DNA of 64,000 bases, taken from the NCBI GenBank assembly GCA_035575515.1, contig DATLXU010000113.1, positions 1 to 64,000 on the forward strand. The letters are read 5' to 3'. Made by a program: the position numbers and the translations under genes. Every line of letters starts with the position of its first letter. The stretch's first letter is position 1. Source of the stretch: DATLXU01 sp035575515. GTDB taxonomy: Bacteria > Acidobacteriota > Blastocatellia > UBA7656. The notes below the pieces were generated by a model. It searched no databases, was not told the DNA's origin, and saw only the letters and a list, made by a program, of their open reading frames with translations. Below, piece after piece: positions 25,298 through 34,483 of the stretch.

Positions 25298-26773
25298 ATG
25301 ACGCCTGATCGCCGGCAAAAAATCGAGAGCATATTTCAATCGGCGCTTGCGCGCGCGCCCGCAGAGCGCGCAGCCTTCCTCGATCAAGCCTGCGACGGCG
25401 ACCCCGCGCTTCGTGAGGAGATCGAATCGCTCATCACAGCCGACACTGAAGCCACGCGCTTGATGCAAGCGCCCGACCCTCACGATCAGAGCGCGCCTCT
25501 GGCAGGCCAGCGCATAGGCCAGTACCGCATCATCCGCGAGCTTGGTCGTGGCGGCATGGGAAAAGTCATGCTCGCCGCCCGACCCAACGGCTCGAAGGTC
25601 GCGCTAAAGCTCATCAGGCGCGGCATGGACACCGAGCACATCATCCGCCGCTTCCAGAACGAGCGGCAGATTCTCGCCGCGCTTGATCATCCGAACATCG
25701 CGCGACTGCTCGACGGCGGAACGACCACAGACGGCGCGCCGTACTTCGTGATGGAGTACATCGAAGGCAAGCCGATGATTGATTATTGCGATGCGCAAAA
25801 GCTCAATATAACGGAGCGGCTCAAGCTCTTTTGCAGCGTCTGCGCGGCGGTCCATTACGCGCACAGGAAACTGATTGTCCACCGCGACATAAAGCCCGGC
25901 AACATACTCGTCACCGACGAGGGTGAGCTTAAGCTGCTAGATTTCGGAATCGCGAAACTGCTGAGGCCCGACTCGCCTTCGCCTTCGGTGGCGCTGACCC
26001 CGCCCGGAGTGCGACTGATGACGCTCGACTACGCAAGCCCTGAGCAGGTCAAGGCGGAGCGCGTCACTCCGGCAAGTGACATTTATTCCCTCGGTGTTGT
26101 GCTGTTCGAGCTGCTCACAGGCCACCAACCTTACAGGCTCTCCACGCGCAAGCCCGGCGAGTTGATTCGAGCTATCTGCGAGCAGGAGCCGGAAGCGCCG
26201 AGCGTGGCCATCGTTCGCATAGATGAATTTCTGATTCCTGACAGCACGAACCGAATCATCACGCCTGAACTGGTGAGCAGCACGCGCGAAGGCAAGCTCG
26301 ATGCGTTGCGTTTAAGACTCAGCGGCGACCTCGACACAATCGTGCTGAAGGCTCTGCGCAAGCGGCCCGACGAGCGATACAGGACGGTCGCTGAATTTTC
26401 GGAAGAGATACGCCGCCATCTCGAAGGCTCGCCCGCGCCGCCTCATAAAGAAACGAGCCTGTCAGTTCCCGCAATAACTGGCGCGCGATACGACGATGCC
26501 CTCAGAACAGACGATGGATTGAAAACATCGGTCATCAACGTAAACGACCTGCGCGCGCTGCTTGCGTCGGGCGCGGAGAAGCCTGCGCAGACGGATGCGG
26601 AAGCCTTGCGCAGTGCGCTCGCCTATTATCAACGTTGCGCTGAGATATTACAGGAATTGAGAGATCGCGAGCTGTTGAAAGGCTCTGACGGCGAAAGCCT
26701 CAATGAGCTTCTGCTCAGCATCGCCGCTCAAATCGCAAGGCTCAATGACGCGATTGCGAAGTCGAAAACATGA
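25298..26773 (+). CDS. PknB-type Ser/Thr protein kinase, soluble
   Basis: A 491-residue kinase. It begins with the lead MTPDRRQKIESIFQSAL and the AFLDQACDGDPALREEIESL helix typical of acidobacterial kinases (residues 1-60). The kinase domain (about 75-365) has GRGGMGKVML, VALKLIRRG, HRDIKPGNIL, LLDFGIAKLL and TLDYASPEQ. No transmembrane helix is visible. The C-terminal 110 residues are helical and may be a remnant or minimal TPR-like pair. It shares a block of near-identical DNA with the kinase at 19867-22524 and is probably a paralogue. Its targets are unknown. Confidence 0.92.
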   Translation: MTPDRRQKIESIFQSALARAPAERAAFLDQACDGDPALREEIESLITADTEATRLMQAPDPHDQSAPLAGQRIGQYRIIRELGRGGMGKVMLAARPNGSKVALKLIRRGMDTEHIIRRFQNERQILAALDHPNIARLLDGGTTTDGAPYFVMEYIEGKPMIDYCDAQKLNITERLKLFCSVCAAVHYAHRKLIVHRDIKPGNILVTDEGELKLLDFGIAKLLRPDSPSPSVALTPPGVRLMTLDYASPEQVKAERVTPASDIYSLGVVLFELLTGHQPYRLSTRKPGELIRAICEQEPEAPSVAIVRIDEFLIPDSTNRIITPELVSSTREGKLDALRLRLSGDLDTIVLKALRKRPDERYRTVAEFSEEIRRHLEGSPAPPHKETSLSVPAITGARYDDALRTDDGLKTSVINVNDLRALLASGAEKPAQTDAEALRSALAYYQRCAEILQELRDRELLKGSDGESLNELLLSIAAQIARLNDAIAKSKT

Positions 26774-26818
26774 ATGCTCGACCGGGGCTGCTTGAAGCAG
26801 CTACTTGTCGTCGTAGCT

Positions 26819-27355
26819 CTATGCGCTTGCTCGCCTATTGAATCTTCTGCGCAGCCGCCCTGAGATGGCTCTCAGGGCTGTTCGAAAAAAGCCGTGACGG
26901 GGCGGCGGCTCGTGCGCTTCGGTCTTTGCTTCTGCTTCGATGGCCGTAAAAAACTGCGAAGCCATCACACGGGCTGCGCCCTGAATCATCCGCTGGCCAA
27001 CGCTTGCGATTGTGCCGCCGACCTGCACGTCGCCTTTGTAATTAACAATCGTCGCGCCGTCGCGCTCGTCGAGATCAATCTCGCCTGTGCCCTTCAAAAA
27101 ACCGGGCTGACCTTTGCCCTCAACAATCATTTTGAAGTGTTCGGGCGGGCGGGCGTCTTCGAGCCTCACGTTCCCTGTGAACACTCCTTTAATCGGGCCG
27201 ACGCCGGCTTTCATCGTCGTTGAATAGCTACTTTCGGCGGTCTTTTCTAATCGCTCGCATCCGGGTATGCACCGCTGCAAAACGGCAGGGTCGGTCATGG
27301 ATTCAAATACGCGCTCGCGCCGCGCGCGCACTTCATGGGTTCCTTCGATCTTCAT
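26819..27355 (-). CDS. coxG: CoxG-like SRPBCC protein
   Basis: A 178-residue protein with the CO-dehydrogenase subunit G (SRPBCC/START-like) fold: residues 1-145 include VFESMTDPAVLQRCIPGCE, VGPIKGVFTGNV, GEIDLDERDGAT and GGTIASVGQRMI. A basic amphipathic tail (about 150-178, FRTALRAISGRLRRRFNRR) could bind membrane. CoxG of the carboxydotroph model recruits the dehydrogenase to the membrane. It is the last of four cox-like genes, after a 109-base gap holding a composite palindromic repeat. Confidence 0.85.
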   Translation of the reverse strand: MKIEGTHEVRARRERVFESMTDPAVLQRCIPGCERLEKTAESSYSTTMKAGVGPIKGVFTGNVRLEDARPPEHFKMIVEGKGQPGFLKGTGEIDLDERDGATIVNYKGDVQVGGTIASVGQRMIQGAARVMASQFFTAIEAEAKTEAHEPPPRHGFFRTALRAISGRLRRRFNRRASA

Positions 27356-27403
27356 AGTGGTCGGGAGTCAGGAATCGGGGGTCAGGGCCGGAATGGCCGC
27401 TGC

Positions 27404-27434
27404 CTTGAAACAGGCTCTGGGAGCCATTTCCAAG
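27404..27434. repeat. Palindromic element core, copy A
   Basis: CTTGAAACAGGCTC and its imperfect inverse GAGCCATTTCCAAG form a long hairpin. It is flanked on the left by GGGGGTCAGG-type repeats (27362-27390) and on the right by ACCCTGCCCC. It lies between coxM and coxG. The same core with similar flanks occurs at 41214-41246 and 63898-63929. Confidence 0.6.
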
Positions 27435-27464
27435 TCGGTCATTACCCTGCCCCGCTATCCATGA

Positions 27465-28334
27465 TTACTTTTTCACTCGCGAAGCCGCAGCCTTAATCGC
27501 GCGGCGAGCATAGACCTGCGCCAGGTGAGTGCGATAGGCTTCCGACGCGTAGAGGTCGCCGTTTATTGAAACTCCATCGGCAACAGTCGCCGCAGCTTTT
27601 GCGATTGATTCATCATCGAGCGCACTGCCAATTAATGCCTGCTCTGCCGCGCTCGCGCGATACGCTTTCGACGCGACGCCCGTGATGCCGATGCCGGCAG
27701 ACTGGCACGCGCCGTTCGCGTCGAGCGTCAGAGCGACGGCTACGCCTACGACTGCGAAACCGGAAGCAGGCTGCGGCACTTTCTTGTATGCCTGGCCCGT
27801 GCGCCCTTGCGGAGTTTTGATTCTTATCTCGCGCAGTATCTCGCCCGCATCGAGCGCGCTCGTGAGCATATCAACGAAGAAATCATCGGCTTTGATTGTG
27901 CGCTCGCCTTTTGCTGAAACGGCTACGATTTCAGCGCCGAGCGCGATCATCGCGGCGGGCCAGTCGGCAGCCGGGTCAGCGTGCGCGAGGCTTCCGCCAA
28001 TTGTGCCTTTGTTGCGCACCTGCACGTCGCCGATGTTTTCGGCGCATTCCGGCAGCAGCGGACAGATGTCGCGCAGCCGAGCCGATGACTCGATCTGGTA
28101 ATGAGTCGTCATTGCGCCGATGCGAATCTCGCCCGCATCTTCGCGAATGTATGCGAGGTCTTTGATGCGCCCGATGTCAATCAATATCTGAGGCATCGCA
28201 AGCCGCAGCTTCATCGCCGGAATCAGGCTGTGCCCGCCCGCGAGTATCTTCGCTTCGTCCGGGTGTTCTGCAAGCAGCGCGATTGCTTCGTCGAGCGTCG
28301 CGGGAGTCACGTAGTCAAACTGTGCTGGGATCAT
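27465..28334 (-). CDS. coxM: FAD-binding medium subunit of a xanthine dehydrogenase-family molybdoenzyme
   Basis: A 289-residue flavoprotein subunit. The two FAD-binding motifs of the family are present: AGGHSLIP (residues 32-39) and TIGGSLAHADPAAD (about 112-125). A C-terminal CO_deh_flav_C domain (about 175-280) completes it. It passes electrons from the iron-sulfur subunit to FAD. It lies 10 bases after the large-subunit gene in an S-L-M-G order, the order usual for form II rather than form I CO dehydrogenases. Confidence 0.9.
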   Translation of the reverse strand: MIPAQFDYVTPATLDEAIALLAEHPDEAKILAGGHSLIPAMKLRLAMPQILIDIGRIKDLAYIREDAGEIRIGAMTTHYQIESSARLRDICPLLPECAENIGDVQVRNKGTIGGSLAHADPAADWPAAMIALGAEIVAVSAKGERTIKADDFFVDMLTSALDAGEILREIRIKTPQGRTGQAYKKVPQPASGFAVVGVAVALTLDANGACQSAGIGITGVASKAYRASAAEQALIGSALDDESIAKAAATVADGVSINGDLYASEAYRTHLAQVYARRAIKAAASRVKK

Positions 28335-28344
28335 CTTTTACCTC

Positions 28345-30744
28345 CTACGCCTGTGCATTGATTATCCGCCAGACGTTTTCCGGTTTGATTGGCATATCCA
28401 AGTGGCGAACGCCCAATGGCGCGAGCGCGTCAACGATGGCGTTTACAATCGCAGGCGTTGCGCCGATGGTTCCTGCTTCGCCCACGCCTTTAACGCCCAT
28501 CGGATTCACTGGAGTTGGCGTTTCGGTCCTATCAGTCTCCATCTGCGGAATCATCGCTGCCTTCGGCACCGCGTAATCCATCAATGTGCCGGTCACAAGC
28601 TGGCCCTGCTCGTCGTAAACAACTTCTTCGTACATCGCCTGCCCAATTGATTGAACGATGCCGCCGTGAACTTGCCCGTCAACGAGCAGCGGGTTAATCA
28701 CCTTGCCGCAGTCGTCCACCGCGACGTAGCGAAGGAATTTAATCTCGCCTGTCTCGCGATCAACTTCAACGGCGACTATGTGAGTGCCGAACGGAAAAGT
28801 GAAATTTGTCGGCTCGAAGAAATGAGTCGCCGAAAGTCCCGGCTCCATGCCCGGCGGTATCTCGCGCGCGATGTGAGCCGCAAGCGCGATCTCTTGAATC
28901 GAGATTTGCTTGCCTTCAGGCTCCGGCTCAGGCAACGCGCCAGCCGGAGCTTGACCCACCGGAACATCAGGCTGCGGAACTTCGGCTGCCGCAGAAGCGG
29001 CTCTGGCAGCCTGTTTCGAGAACTTGCCCTCTTTGAAGACGATGCCCGCAGCGTCGGCTCCGAGCATATGCGCAGCTATCTTTGATGCTTTCTCTTTCAA
29101 CTTTTCAACTGCGTAATAGACAGCCGTTCCGCCGACGGCAGTTGCGCGGCTGCCGAATGTGCCGATGCCGTATTGCACAATCGAAGTGTCGCCGTGAATG
29201 ACGGTCACGTCTTCGAGCGCAACGCCAAGCTGATCGGCCACGATCTGCGCAAACGAAGTCTCCTGCCCCTGACCGTGCGGCGATGCGCCCGTCAGGACAG
29301 TGACTTTTCCGGTAGGCTCAATTCTCACTGTCGCGCTCTCCCAGCCGCCTGCGGGCATAGCCTGCGACGGGCCGAGCGCGCATATCTCGACATAAGACGA
29401 AACGCCTATGCCGATGAGTCGCCCTTCGTCGCGCGCTTTGCGTTGCTCTTCGCGGAGATTCGCGTAATCGCTCATCTCAAGCGCGCGTGTGAGCGCGGCT
29501 TCATAGTTGCCGCTATCGTAGAAGAGTCCCGTCGCGGTCTTGAATGGGAACTCGGATGGCGCGGGGAAATTTTTTCGCCGCACTTCAACCGGATCCATGC
29601 CAAGTTCTGCTGCGACTACGTCCATTATTCGCTCGACGACATAAGTCGCTTCGGGCCGTCCCGCTCCGCGATAAGCATCCGTTGCCATCTTGTTTGTGAA
29701 TACGCCTGTGACGTTCATTTGAATCGCGGGAATTTTGTACGCACCCGAAAGCATCAATCCGGTCAGCGTCGGAATCGCGGGCGTGAGCAGTTGATGATAC
29801 GCGCCTAAATCGGCATAGACGTTATAGCGAAGCCCTGTGATCGTGCCGTCGTTTTTCACGCCGACTTCTATCTCGCCGACCTGCCCGCGCCCGTGAATCG
29901 TCGCTTGAATGTTTTCGCGCCGAGTCTCTATCCATTTAACGGGCTTGCCGAGTTGCATCGAAATCCATCCAAGCAGAGCTTCTTCGGCATAAACGTTGAG
30001 CTTCGAGCCAAACCCGCCGCCGACTTCGGGCGTAATCACGCGCAGCTTGTTTTCAGGGATGCCAATCATCAGGGCGAGTTGTGTGCGAAGCAGGTGCGGG
30101 ATTTGAGTCGAAGACCAGATCGTTAGTTCCTGCTCGCCCGGCAGGTATCGCGCAAGCACGCCGCGCGGCTCCATCGCGATAGGCGCGAGCCGCTGATGAA
30201 CCATGCGCTGCTTAACAATGCGATCAGCTTGTTGCATTGCCGCTTCGATGTCGCCTTCGCCGGAGGTGAGCTTATAGGCGATGTTGTCGCCGTATTCCTC
30301 GTAGACGAGCGGGCCGCCTTTCGCAGCTTCTTCAACATCAACGACCGCAGGCAGTTCTTCGTAATCAACCATTATCAAATCAATCGCGTCGCGCGCGGCA
30401 TAACGGTCGGTCGCTACGACTGCGGCGATTGGCTGACCTACGAACACGACGTGGTCGGTTGCAAGCACTCGATAATCGGGCACTTTCAAATCGGGCAGCG
30501 CGGCGGCGCAGGGCACAGGGCCGATTTTTGAGGCAACGTCTTTGCCCGTGTAGACGGCGACGACTCCGGGCGCGTGCGCGGCTTCGCTCGTGTCAATGCT
30601 CGTGATGCGCGCATGCGCGTACATCGAGCGAAGGAACGCGACATAAAGCGTATCGGGCAGCTTGATGTCGTCAACGTAATGGCCCAAGCCCTGAATCAAT
30701 CGCGGGTCTTCGGTGCGCTTAACTCTCTTTCCAACGTAACTCAT
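28345..30744 (-). CDS. coxL: Molybdopterin-binding large subunit, form II CO dehydrogenase/xanthine dehydrogenase family
   Basis: A 799-residue molybdenum hydroxylase subunit. The N-terminal hammerhead domain begins VGKRVKRTEDPRLIQGLGHYVDD. The active-site loop reads AYRGAGR (about residue 357), the form II signature; true CO dehydrogenases (form I) have AYRCSFR with the copper-binding Cys. The catalytic Glu is in VKGVGEAGTIG near the C-terminus. An Ala/Pro-rich insert (AARAASAAAEVPQPDVPVG and on, about residues 585-620) is unusual. The substrate may be an aldehyde, purine or other heterocycle, and CO use is doubtful. The S and L genes are separated by a 95-base palindromic repeat. Confidence 0.9.
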   Translation of the reverse strand: MSYVGKRVKRTEDPRLIQGLGHYVDDIKLPDTLYVAFLRSMYAHARITSIDTSEAAHAPGVVAVYTGKDVASKIGPVPCAAALPDLKVPDYRVLATDHVVFVGQPIAAVVATDRYAARDAIDLIMVDYEELPAVVDVEEAAKGGPLVYEEYGDNIAYKLTSGEGDIEAAMQQADRIVKQRMVHQRLAPIAMEPRGVLARYLPGEQELTIWSSTQIPHLLRTQLALMIGIPENKLRVITPEVGGGFGSKLNVYAEEALLGWISMQLGKPVKWIETRRENIQATIHGRGQVGEIEVGVKNDGTITGLRYNVYADLGAYHQLLTPAIPTLTGLMLSGAYKIPAIQMNVTGVFTNKMATDAYRGAGRPEATYVVERIMDVVAAELGMDPVEVRRKNFPAPSEFPFKTATGLFYDSGNYEAALTRALEMSDYANLREEQRKARDEGRLIGIGVSSYVEICALGPSQAMPAGGWESATVRIEPTGKVTVLTGASPHGQGQETSFAQIVADQLGVALEDVTVIHGDTSIVQYGIGTFGSRATAVGGTAVYYAVEKLKEKASKIAAHMLGADAAGIVFKEGKFSKQAARAASAAAEVPQPDVPVGQAPAGALPEPEPEGKQISIQEIALAAHIAREIPPGMEPGLSATHFFEPTNFTFPFGTHIVAVEVDRETGEIKFLRYVAVDDCGKVINPLLVDGQVHGGIVQSIGQAMYEEVVYDEQGQLVTGTLMDYAVPKAAMIPQMETDRTETPTPVNPMGVKGVGEAGTIGATPAIVNAIVDALAPLGVRHLDMPIKPENVWRIINAQA

Positions 30745-30758
30745 AGAACCTCCGGTTC

Positions 30759-30843
30759 GTCATTAGTCATTAGTCCTTTGTCATTTGCCTTCTGCCTCGA
30801 ATGACAAAGGACTAATGACCAGTGACAAAGGACTAATGACTAA
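30759..30843. repeat. GTCATTAGTCCTTTGTCA inverted repeat between coxS and coxL
   Basis: A 20-base arm (30766-30785) and its perfect inverse (30800-30819) are followed by a second direct copy of the right arm (30822-30843). The repeat runs into the coxS stop codon (30840-30842). It would form a strong hairpin in the operon mRNA and might lower expression of the distal genes. The last part is an inference. Confidence 0.6.
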
Positions 30844-31322
30844 TCCGCCGCTTGTCCGCTCATCTTGCGGGCGGCGTATTGGACTGCCTCGACGATGTGT
30901 TGATAGCCGGTACAGCGGCACAGGTTTCCTTCAAGCCCGTGACGAATCTCTTCTTCGCTAGGATTGGGGTTGCGATTGAGAATCTGCGTCGCGGCCATAA
31001 TCATGCCGGGCGTGCAGTAACCGCACTGCAATCCGTGCTGCTCCCAGAAACCTTCCTGCACAGGATGAAGCTCGCCGTTGGCGGCTAATCCTTCAATAGT
31101 GGTGATGCTTGCGCCATCGGCTTGGATTGCAAACATCGTGCATGACTTTACGGACTGCCCGTCAACAAGCACGGTGCATGCGCCGCAGATGGAAGTCTCG
31201 CAGCCGACGTGCGTGCCCGTCAGCCCTAGCACGTCTCTGATGTAGTGAACGAGCAGCATTCGCGGCTCGACTTCATCGTGATGCGCCGTTCCATTTACGT
31301 TAACTGTGATAGCTTTCTTCAT
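30840..31322 (-). CDS. coxS: 2Fe-2S small subunit of the molybdenum hydroxylase
   Basis: A 160-residue subunit with two [2Fe-2S] clusters. The plant-ferredoxin-type cluster uses CETSICGACTVLVDG (cysteines around residues 40-48, with Cys60 region VKSC). The second, all-helical domain has CGYCTPGM and CRCTGYQHI (about 98-138). All eight expected cysteines are visible. It carries electrons from the Mo site to the FAD subunit. It is the first gene of the operon; the 271 bases upstream carry no gene but do carry AAATTTCAAATTT repeats near 31535-31560. Confidence 0.92.
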   Translation of the reverse strand: MKKAITVNVNGTAHHDEVEPRMLLVHYIRDVLGLTGTHVGCETSICGACTVLVDGQSVKSCTMFAIQADGASITTIEGLAANGELHPVQEGFWEQHGLQCGYCTPGMIMAATQILNRNPNPSEEEIRHGLEGNLCRCTGYQHIVEAVQYAARKMSGQAAD

Positions 31323-31593
31323 GAAGCCACCTCACTTTATTGTGCGAGCAGTCCGGCAGAGGCGACCGCTCTGACTAGAATGACAAAGCGGGCGAACTCT
31401 GCAACCCGCTCTAGTTGATAGCAATTGAAAAGAAACTCTGTTATGTGGATGCTTCGGGCCGGATAGTAACACTTGCAGGCGGGAGATTCAAGCAAGGGAT
31501 GAAGGATGAGTGATGAAATACTTTGAAATTTGGAATCTCAAATTTCAAATTTCAAATTCCAAATACACGGCTCAATAGTTCTTTTTGATCCCC

Positions 31594-32442
31594 TCACCCT
31601 TCCAGAAGCGGCGGGCCTTGCTTTATTCGGGCGCGCAGTTTTTTCTCGTCGCCCATCCAGTCGCTTTCGACCCACCAGGTCGCGCCTGCTTCGGCAAACG
31701 GGCGAACAGTTTCAATCGCGCGCTTCTTGCTCTTGGCGGGCGTTGTGCCTCCCGCGACGATGTCAAACTTGTCAGACTGCGGGTGATTCTCGAAAACATA
31801 ATCTCTCACTTCGCGGATGAGATTAGCATCAGGGATGCCGCTTGGACCTGCTTTGTACTTCTGCACGATCACGCCATCGTATTTGAGCGCGCGGCGCATG
31901 GATTTCTCCCTTGGCCAAACGCCGACTACCCATACGGGAATGCGCGGAGATTGGATTGGCTTCGGCAGCATAGTCATGTTGTCAACCGTGTAATGCTCGC
32001 CCTTGAAGCTGAACGGCTTGCCCGTCCACAATCCTGTCATTATCTCAAGCGCTTCACCCATCCGCTCGGCGCGAGTCTTCAAATCCATCGGCTCGCCCAC
32101 TTTGTAGAATCCTCCGTCGTGTTCAGCAGCGCCAAGCCCTGCACAGAAAATCAAGCGACCGTTGGAAAGATAATCGAGCGTCTGCGCCTCGCGCGCGAGC
32201 TTCCATGGACGGCGGCGTGGAACGGCGATGATCATAGTGCTTATCAAAATACGCTCAGTCTTCATCGCCACAGCCGTCATCGCAATCCAAGGATCGTACC
32301 AGGGGAATGCAGGAAAGCCTTTTGTCTCGATTGCCAGAGCGTCGGCCAGAAAGACCGCGTCCCAACCGTTCTCTTCAGCTTCAACCGCGAGGTCGCAGAT
32401 AGTCTGAACGTCGTTTATCTGAATGACCAATCCGTATTTCAT
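31594..32442 (-). CDS. Luciferase-like (F420- or FMN-dependent) monooxygenase family protein
   Basis: A 282-residue TIM-barrel protein of the bacterial luciferase-like superfamily. It shows the AVEAEENGWDAVFLADAL N-terminal strand-helix, TERILISTMIIAVPRRRPWKLAREAQTLDYLSNGRLIF (residues 62-100) and the KGEHYTVDN loop. The cofactor (F420H2 or reduced flavin) cannot be told apart from these motifs. The product and substrate are unknown. It lies 110 bases downstream of an AraC-type regulator on the same strand, which could regulate it. Confidence 0.82.
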   Translation of the reverse strand: MKYGLVIQINDVQTICDLAVEAEENGWDAVFLADALAIETKGFPAFPWYDPWIAMTAVAMKTERILISTMIIAVPRRRPWKLAREAQTLDYLSNGRLIFCAGLGAAEHDGGFYKVGEPMDLKTRAERMGEALEIMTGLWTGKPFSFKGEHYTVDNMTMLPKPIQSPRIPVWVVGVWPREKSMRRALKYDGVIVQKYKAGPSGIPDANLIREVRDYVFENHPQSDKFDIVAGGTTPAKSKKRAIETVRPFAEAGATWWVESDWMGDEKKLRARIKQGPPLLEG

Positions 32443-32552
32443 AACAGACTCCTTTCTGCGGGCAAATCAGCAATGCATCAGGTATCTGCTACTTTAAATC
32501 AAATCGGCGGAGTGAGTCTTGGCGTTTTTTGATGTTGCGAGAAAGCTGTCAG

Positions 32553-33374
32553 TTAATCTTCGTCGTCGGCGTCGCCAAGTAGAATACTTTGGCAGAGACC
32601 GGGAGATGAGTTCGTCTGCTTGCGAAACTGCTTGTAGAACCTGCCCAAATCGTTGTATCCCACATCCATTGATACTTCGATTATCGGCTCGCCCAACGCA
32701 AGCCGCGTCATCGCATCGCTCGCGCGCACCTGATGGCAATACTTGTTCGGCGCAAGCCCGAAATCTTTCTTGAACTGCCGCGATAGGTGCGCATGCGATA
32801 CGCCAAGTTTCTGTGCAATGGCGGCAATCTGTACGCCTTCGTTGTAGGTTTGGTCAATGATTGATTTGGCTCGCGCCGAAAGCTCCGAAGGGCGCGGGAA
32901 TCTTTCGATGAATCGCGCTTCGGAAACGCTGCGCAACGTCTCGGCCAACTCTTGAGCGTCACGCGGGCACTCGAAATCTTTCGCATCAAATATGAATGGA
33001 CGATTCATCCACGCTTCAGGGAAAGAAGTTTTTCCGCCAAAGCCGCTCCAATGAAAGCTGGCGTTGTCGAAACACATCTCGGTGATTGAAAAAAGCGAGA
33101 ACAACAGACCGAATCGTTTCGGCGGCACAATGCGCTCGCCGCCGGAGATGAAATAGATGCCGCCTTCCTTGATTGTGATTAACTCGAACATCCACGATGG
33201 TCCCGAAACCCAAGTCTCCGAAGAACAGCCGCGCACCTCAACATCTTCTTCCACGCGCACGACTCTGTCGCCGTCGGTGGTCGTGATTCGATGCGAGCGC
33301 AGCGTCGCGCCATCGGGCAGGGCCATCTCAAAGTCGGCTTCTTTCGTTACGCTGCTCGTTTTCGGTTTGCTCAT
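32553..33374 (-). CDS. AraC-family transcriptional regulator
   Basis: A 273-residue regulator. The N-terminal half (about 40-150) looks like a small cupin/sensor domain. The C-terminal AraC domain (about 165-262) has two helix-turn-helix motifs, one in VQIAAIAQKLGVSHAHLSRQF and the other in IIEVSMDVGYNDLGRFYKQF. It starts five bases after the ribF stop, so it is cotranscribed with ribF, MBL and DUF1844 genes at least in part. The neighbouring luciferase-like gene is a possible target. Confidence 0.88.
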   Translation of the reverse strand: MSKPKTSSVTKEADFEMALPDGATLRSHRITTTDGDRVVRVEEDVEVRGCSSETWVSGPSWMFELITIKEGGIYFISGGERIVPPKRFGLLFSLFSITEMCFDNASFHWSGFGGKTSFPEAWMNRPFIFDAKDFECPRDAQELAETLRSVSEARFIERFPRPSELSARAKSIIDQTYNEGVQIAAIAQKLGVSHAHLSRQFKKDFGLAPNKYCHQVRASDAMTRLALGEPIIEVSMDVGYNDLGRFYKQFRKQTNSSPGLCQSILLGDADDED

Positions 33375-33379
33375 CGCAG

Positions 33380-34336
33380 TTATCGAAATTCAAAATTGCG
33401 GCGCACGCACTCACGATTGAAGTATTTGCTCGCGCGCTTCACGTCCTTTTCAATTTGAGCGCGAAGCGAGTCAACCGATTCAAATTTGCGCTCGCCGCGA
33501 AGCCTGTGCATGAAGCGCACGCGAATCTTTTCGGCGTATAACTCTTTGTCAAAATCCATGACGTGCGTTTCGATTGTTACCTCCGGCTCGCCGCCAAAAG
33601 TTGGCTTGTGCCCGACGTTTGTGATCGAGCGCCGCCATTCGCCTTCGGCTAAAGTCAATGTCACGTAAACGCCGCTGGCGGGAATTACAGTGTTGTGAGG
33701 TTTGAGGTTCGCCGTCGGGTATTGAAGCTGCGACTTTGCAATGCGTCGGCCTTCGATGACGCGGCTCTCGATGCCGTAAGGGCGACCAAGCATTCGCCGC
33801 GCCAAATTGATGCGGCCTGCGCCAAGCAGTCGGCGAATCATCGTAGAGCTTACGCGATGGCCGCGCAGTTTCATCTCAGGCACTTCTTCGGCCTTGCGGC
33901 CAAGCTCATCCGCAACTCGCTTGAGCAATTCAAAGCGGCCTTCGCGATTGTGGCCGAAGGCGAAGCCGTGACCAAGATAAACTTCGCGCGCGTCCAATCG
34001 CCCGAAGATTATATTTCGCAAAAAATCTTCTGCGCTCACGAGCGCAAGCTCAGGCGTGAAGGTCAAAACAACGACCTGCTCAATGCCTAGCCGCTCGCAT
34101 CCTTCCATCTTCTGCTCAAAGGTTTGAAGCAAGGGCGGCGCGGTTTCAGGATGAAGCACGGCGCGCGGGTGCGGCTCGAAGGTGACGACTGTAGCAGGAG
34201 CATTGACGGCGCGCGCGCGCTCCACGACCCTGCTCATGATTTGTTGATGCGCGAGATGAAGACCATCGAATACGCCGAACGTCAGCACCGTCGGCGTTTT
34301 AATCTCTGCGCTTTCAAGGTCGCGGAATGTTTTCAT
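33380..34336 (-). CDS. ribF: Bifunctional riboflavin kinase / FAD synthetase
   Basis: A 318-residue enzyme that makes FMN from riboflavin and FAD from FMN. The N-terminal adenylyltransferase domain has TFGVFDGLHLAHQQIM (the GxFDGxHxGH-like motif) and later VSSTMIRRLL. The C-terminal riboflavin kinase domain has YPTANL and the usual closing SVDSLRAQIEKDVKRASKYF. ATG 34336 is used since the 19 residues upstream in frame fall in a dispersed repeat (34373-34403). FAD supply fits the many flavoenzymes in the window. Confidence 0.93.
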   Translation of the reverse strand: MKTFRDLESAEIKTPTVLTFGVFDGLHLAHQQIMSRVVERARAVNAPATVVTFEPHPRAVLHPETAPPLLQTFEQKMEGCERLGIEQVVVLTFTPELALVSAEDFLRNIIFGRLDAREVYLGHGFAFGHNREGRFELLKRVADELGRKAEEVPEMKLRGHRVSSTMIRRLLGAGRINLARRMLGRPYGIESRVIEGRRIAKSQLQYPTANLKPHNTVIPASGVYVTLTLAEGEWRRSITNVGHKPTFGGEPEVTIETHVMDFDKELYAEKIRVRFMHRLRGERKFESVDSLRAQIEKDVKRASKYFNRECVRRNFEFR

Positions 34337-34372
34337 CGGCGTTAAATGGCTCGGATTCTTTTGAAGTCCCGC

Positions 34373-34403
34373 TAGGAGCGGGATGTAAAACATTCCGCTC
34401 CTA
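34373..34403. repeat. TAGGAGCGG hairpin repeat upstream of ribF
   Basis: TAGGAGCGGGATGT (34373-34386) and ACATTCCGCTCCTA (34390-34403) pair at all positions, counting one G-U, around a three-base loop. It lies between the MBL hydrolase stop and the ribF start and resembles a common dispersed intergenic hairpin. It has no T-run on the ribF-sense strand. Confidence 0.55.
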
Positions 34404-34483
34404 CGGAGCTTGTGCTTAATAACATGGCTTCCTTAACATCTCTCCTACAGATCTTTCTTTTTCAACATCCGCTCGATACAGCT

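Noticed and set aside
31585..32532. A 315-codon plus-strand open frame over the luciferase-like gene
   Set aside because: Antisense shadow of a gene with clear TIM-barrel motifs; no ribosome-binding site.
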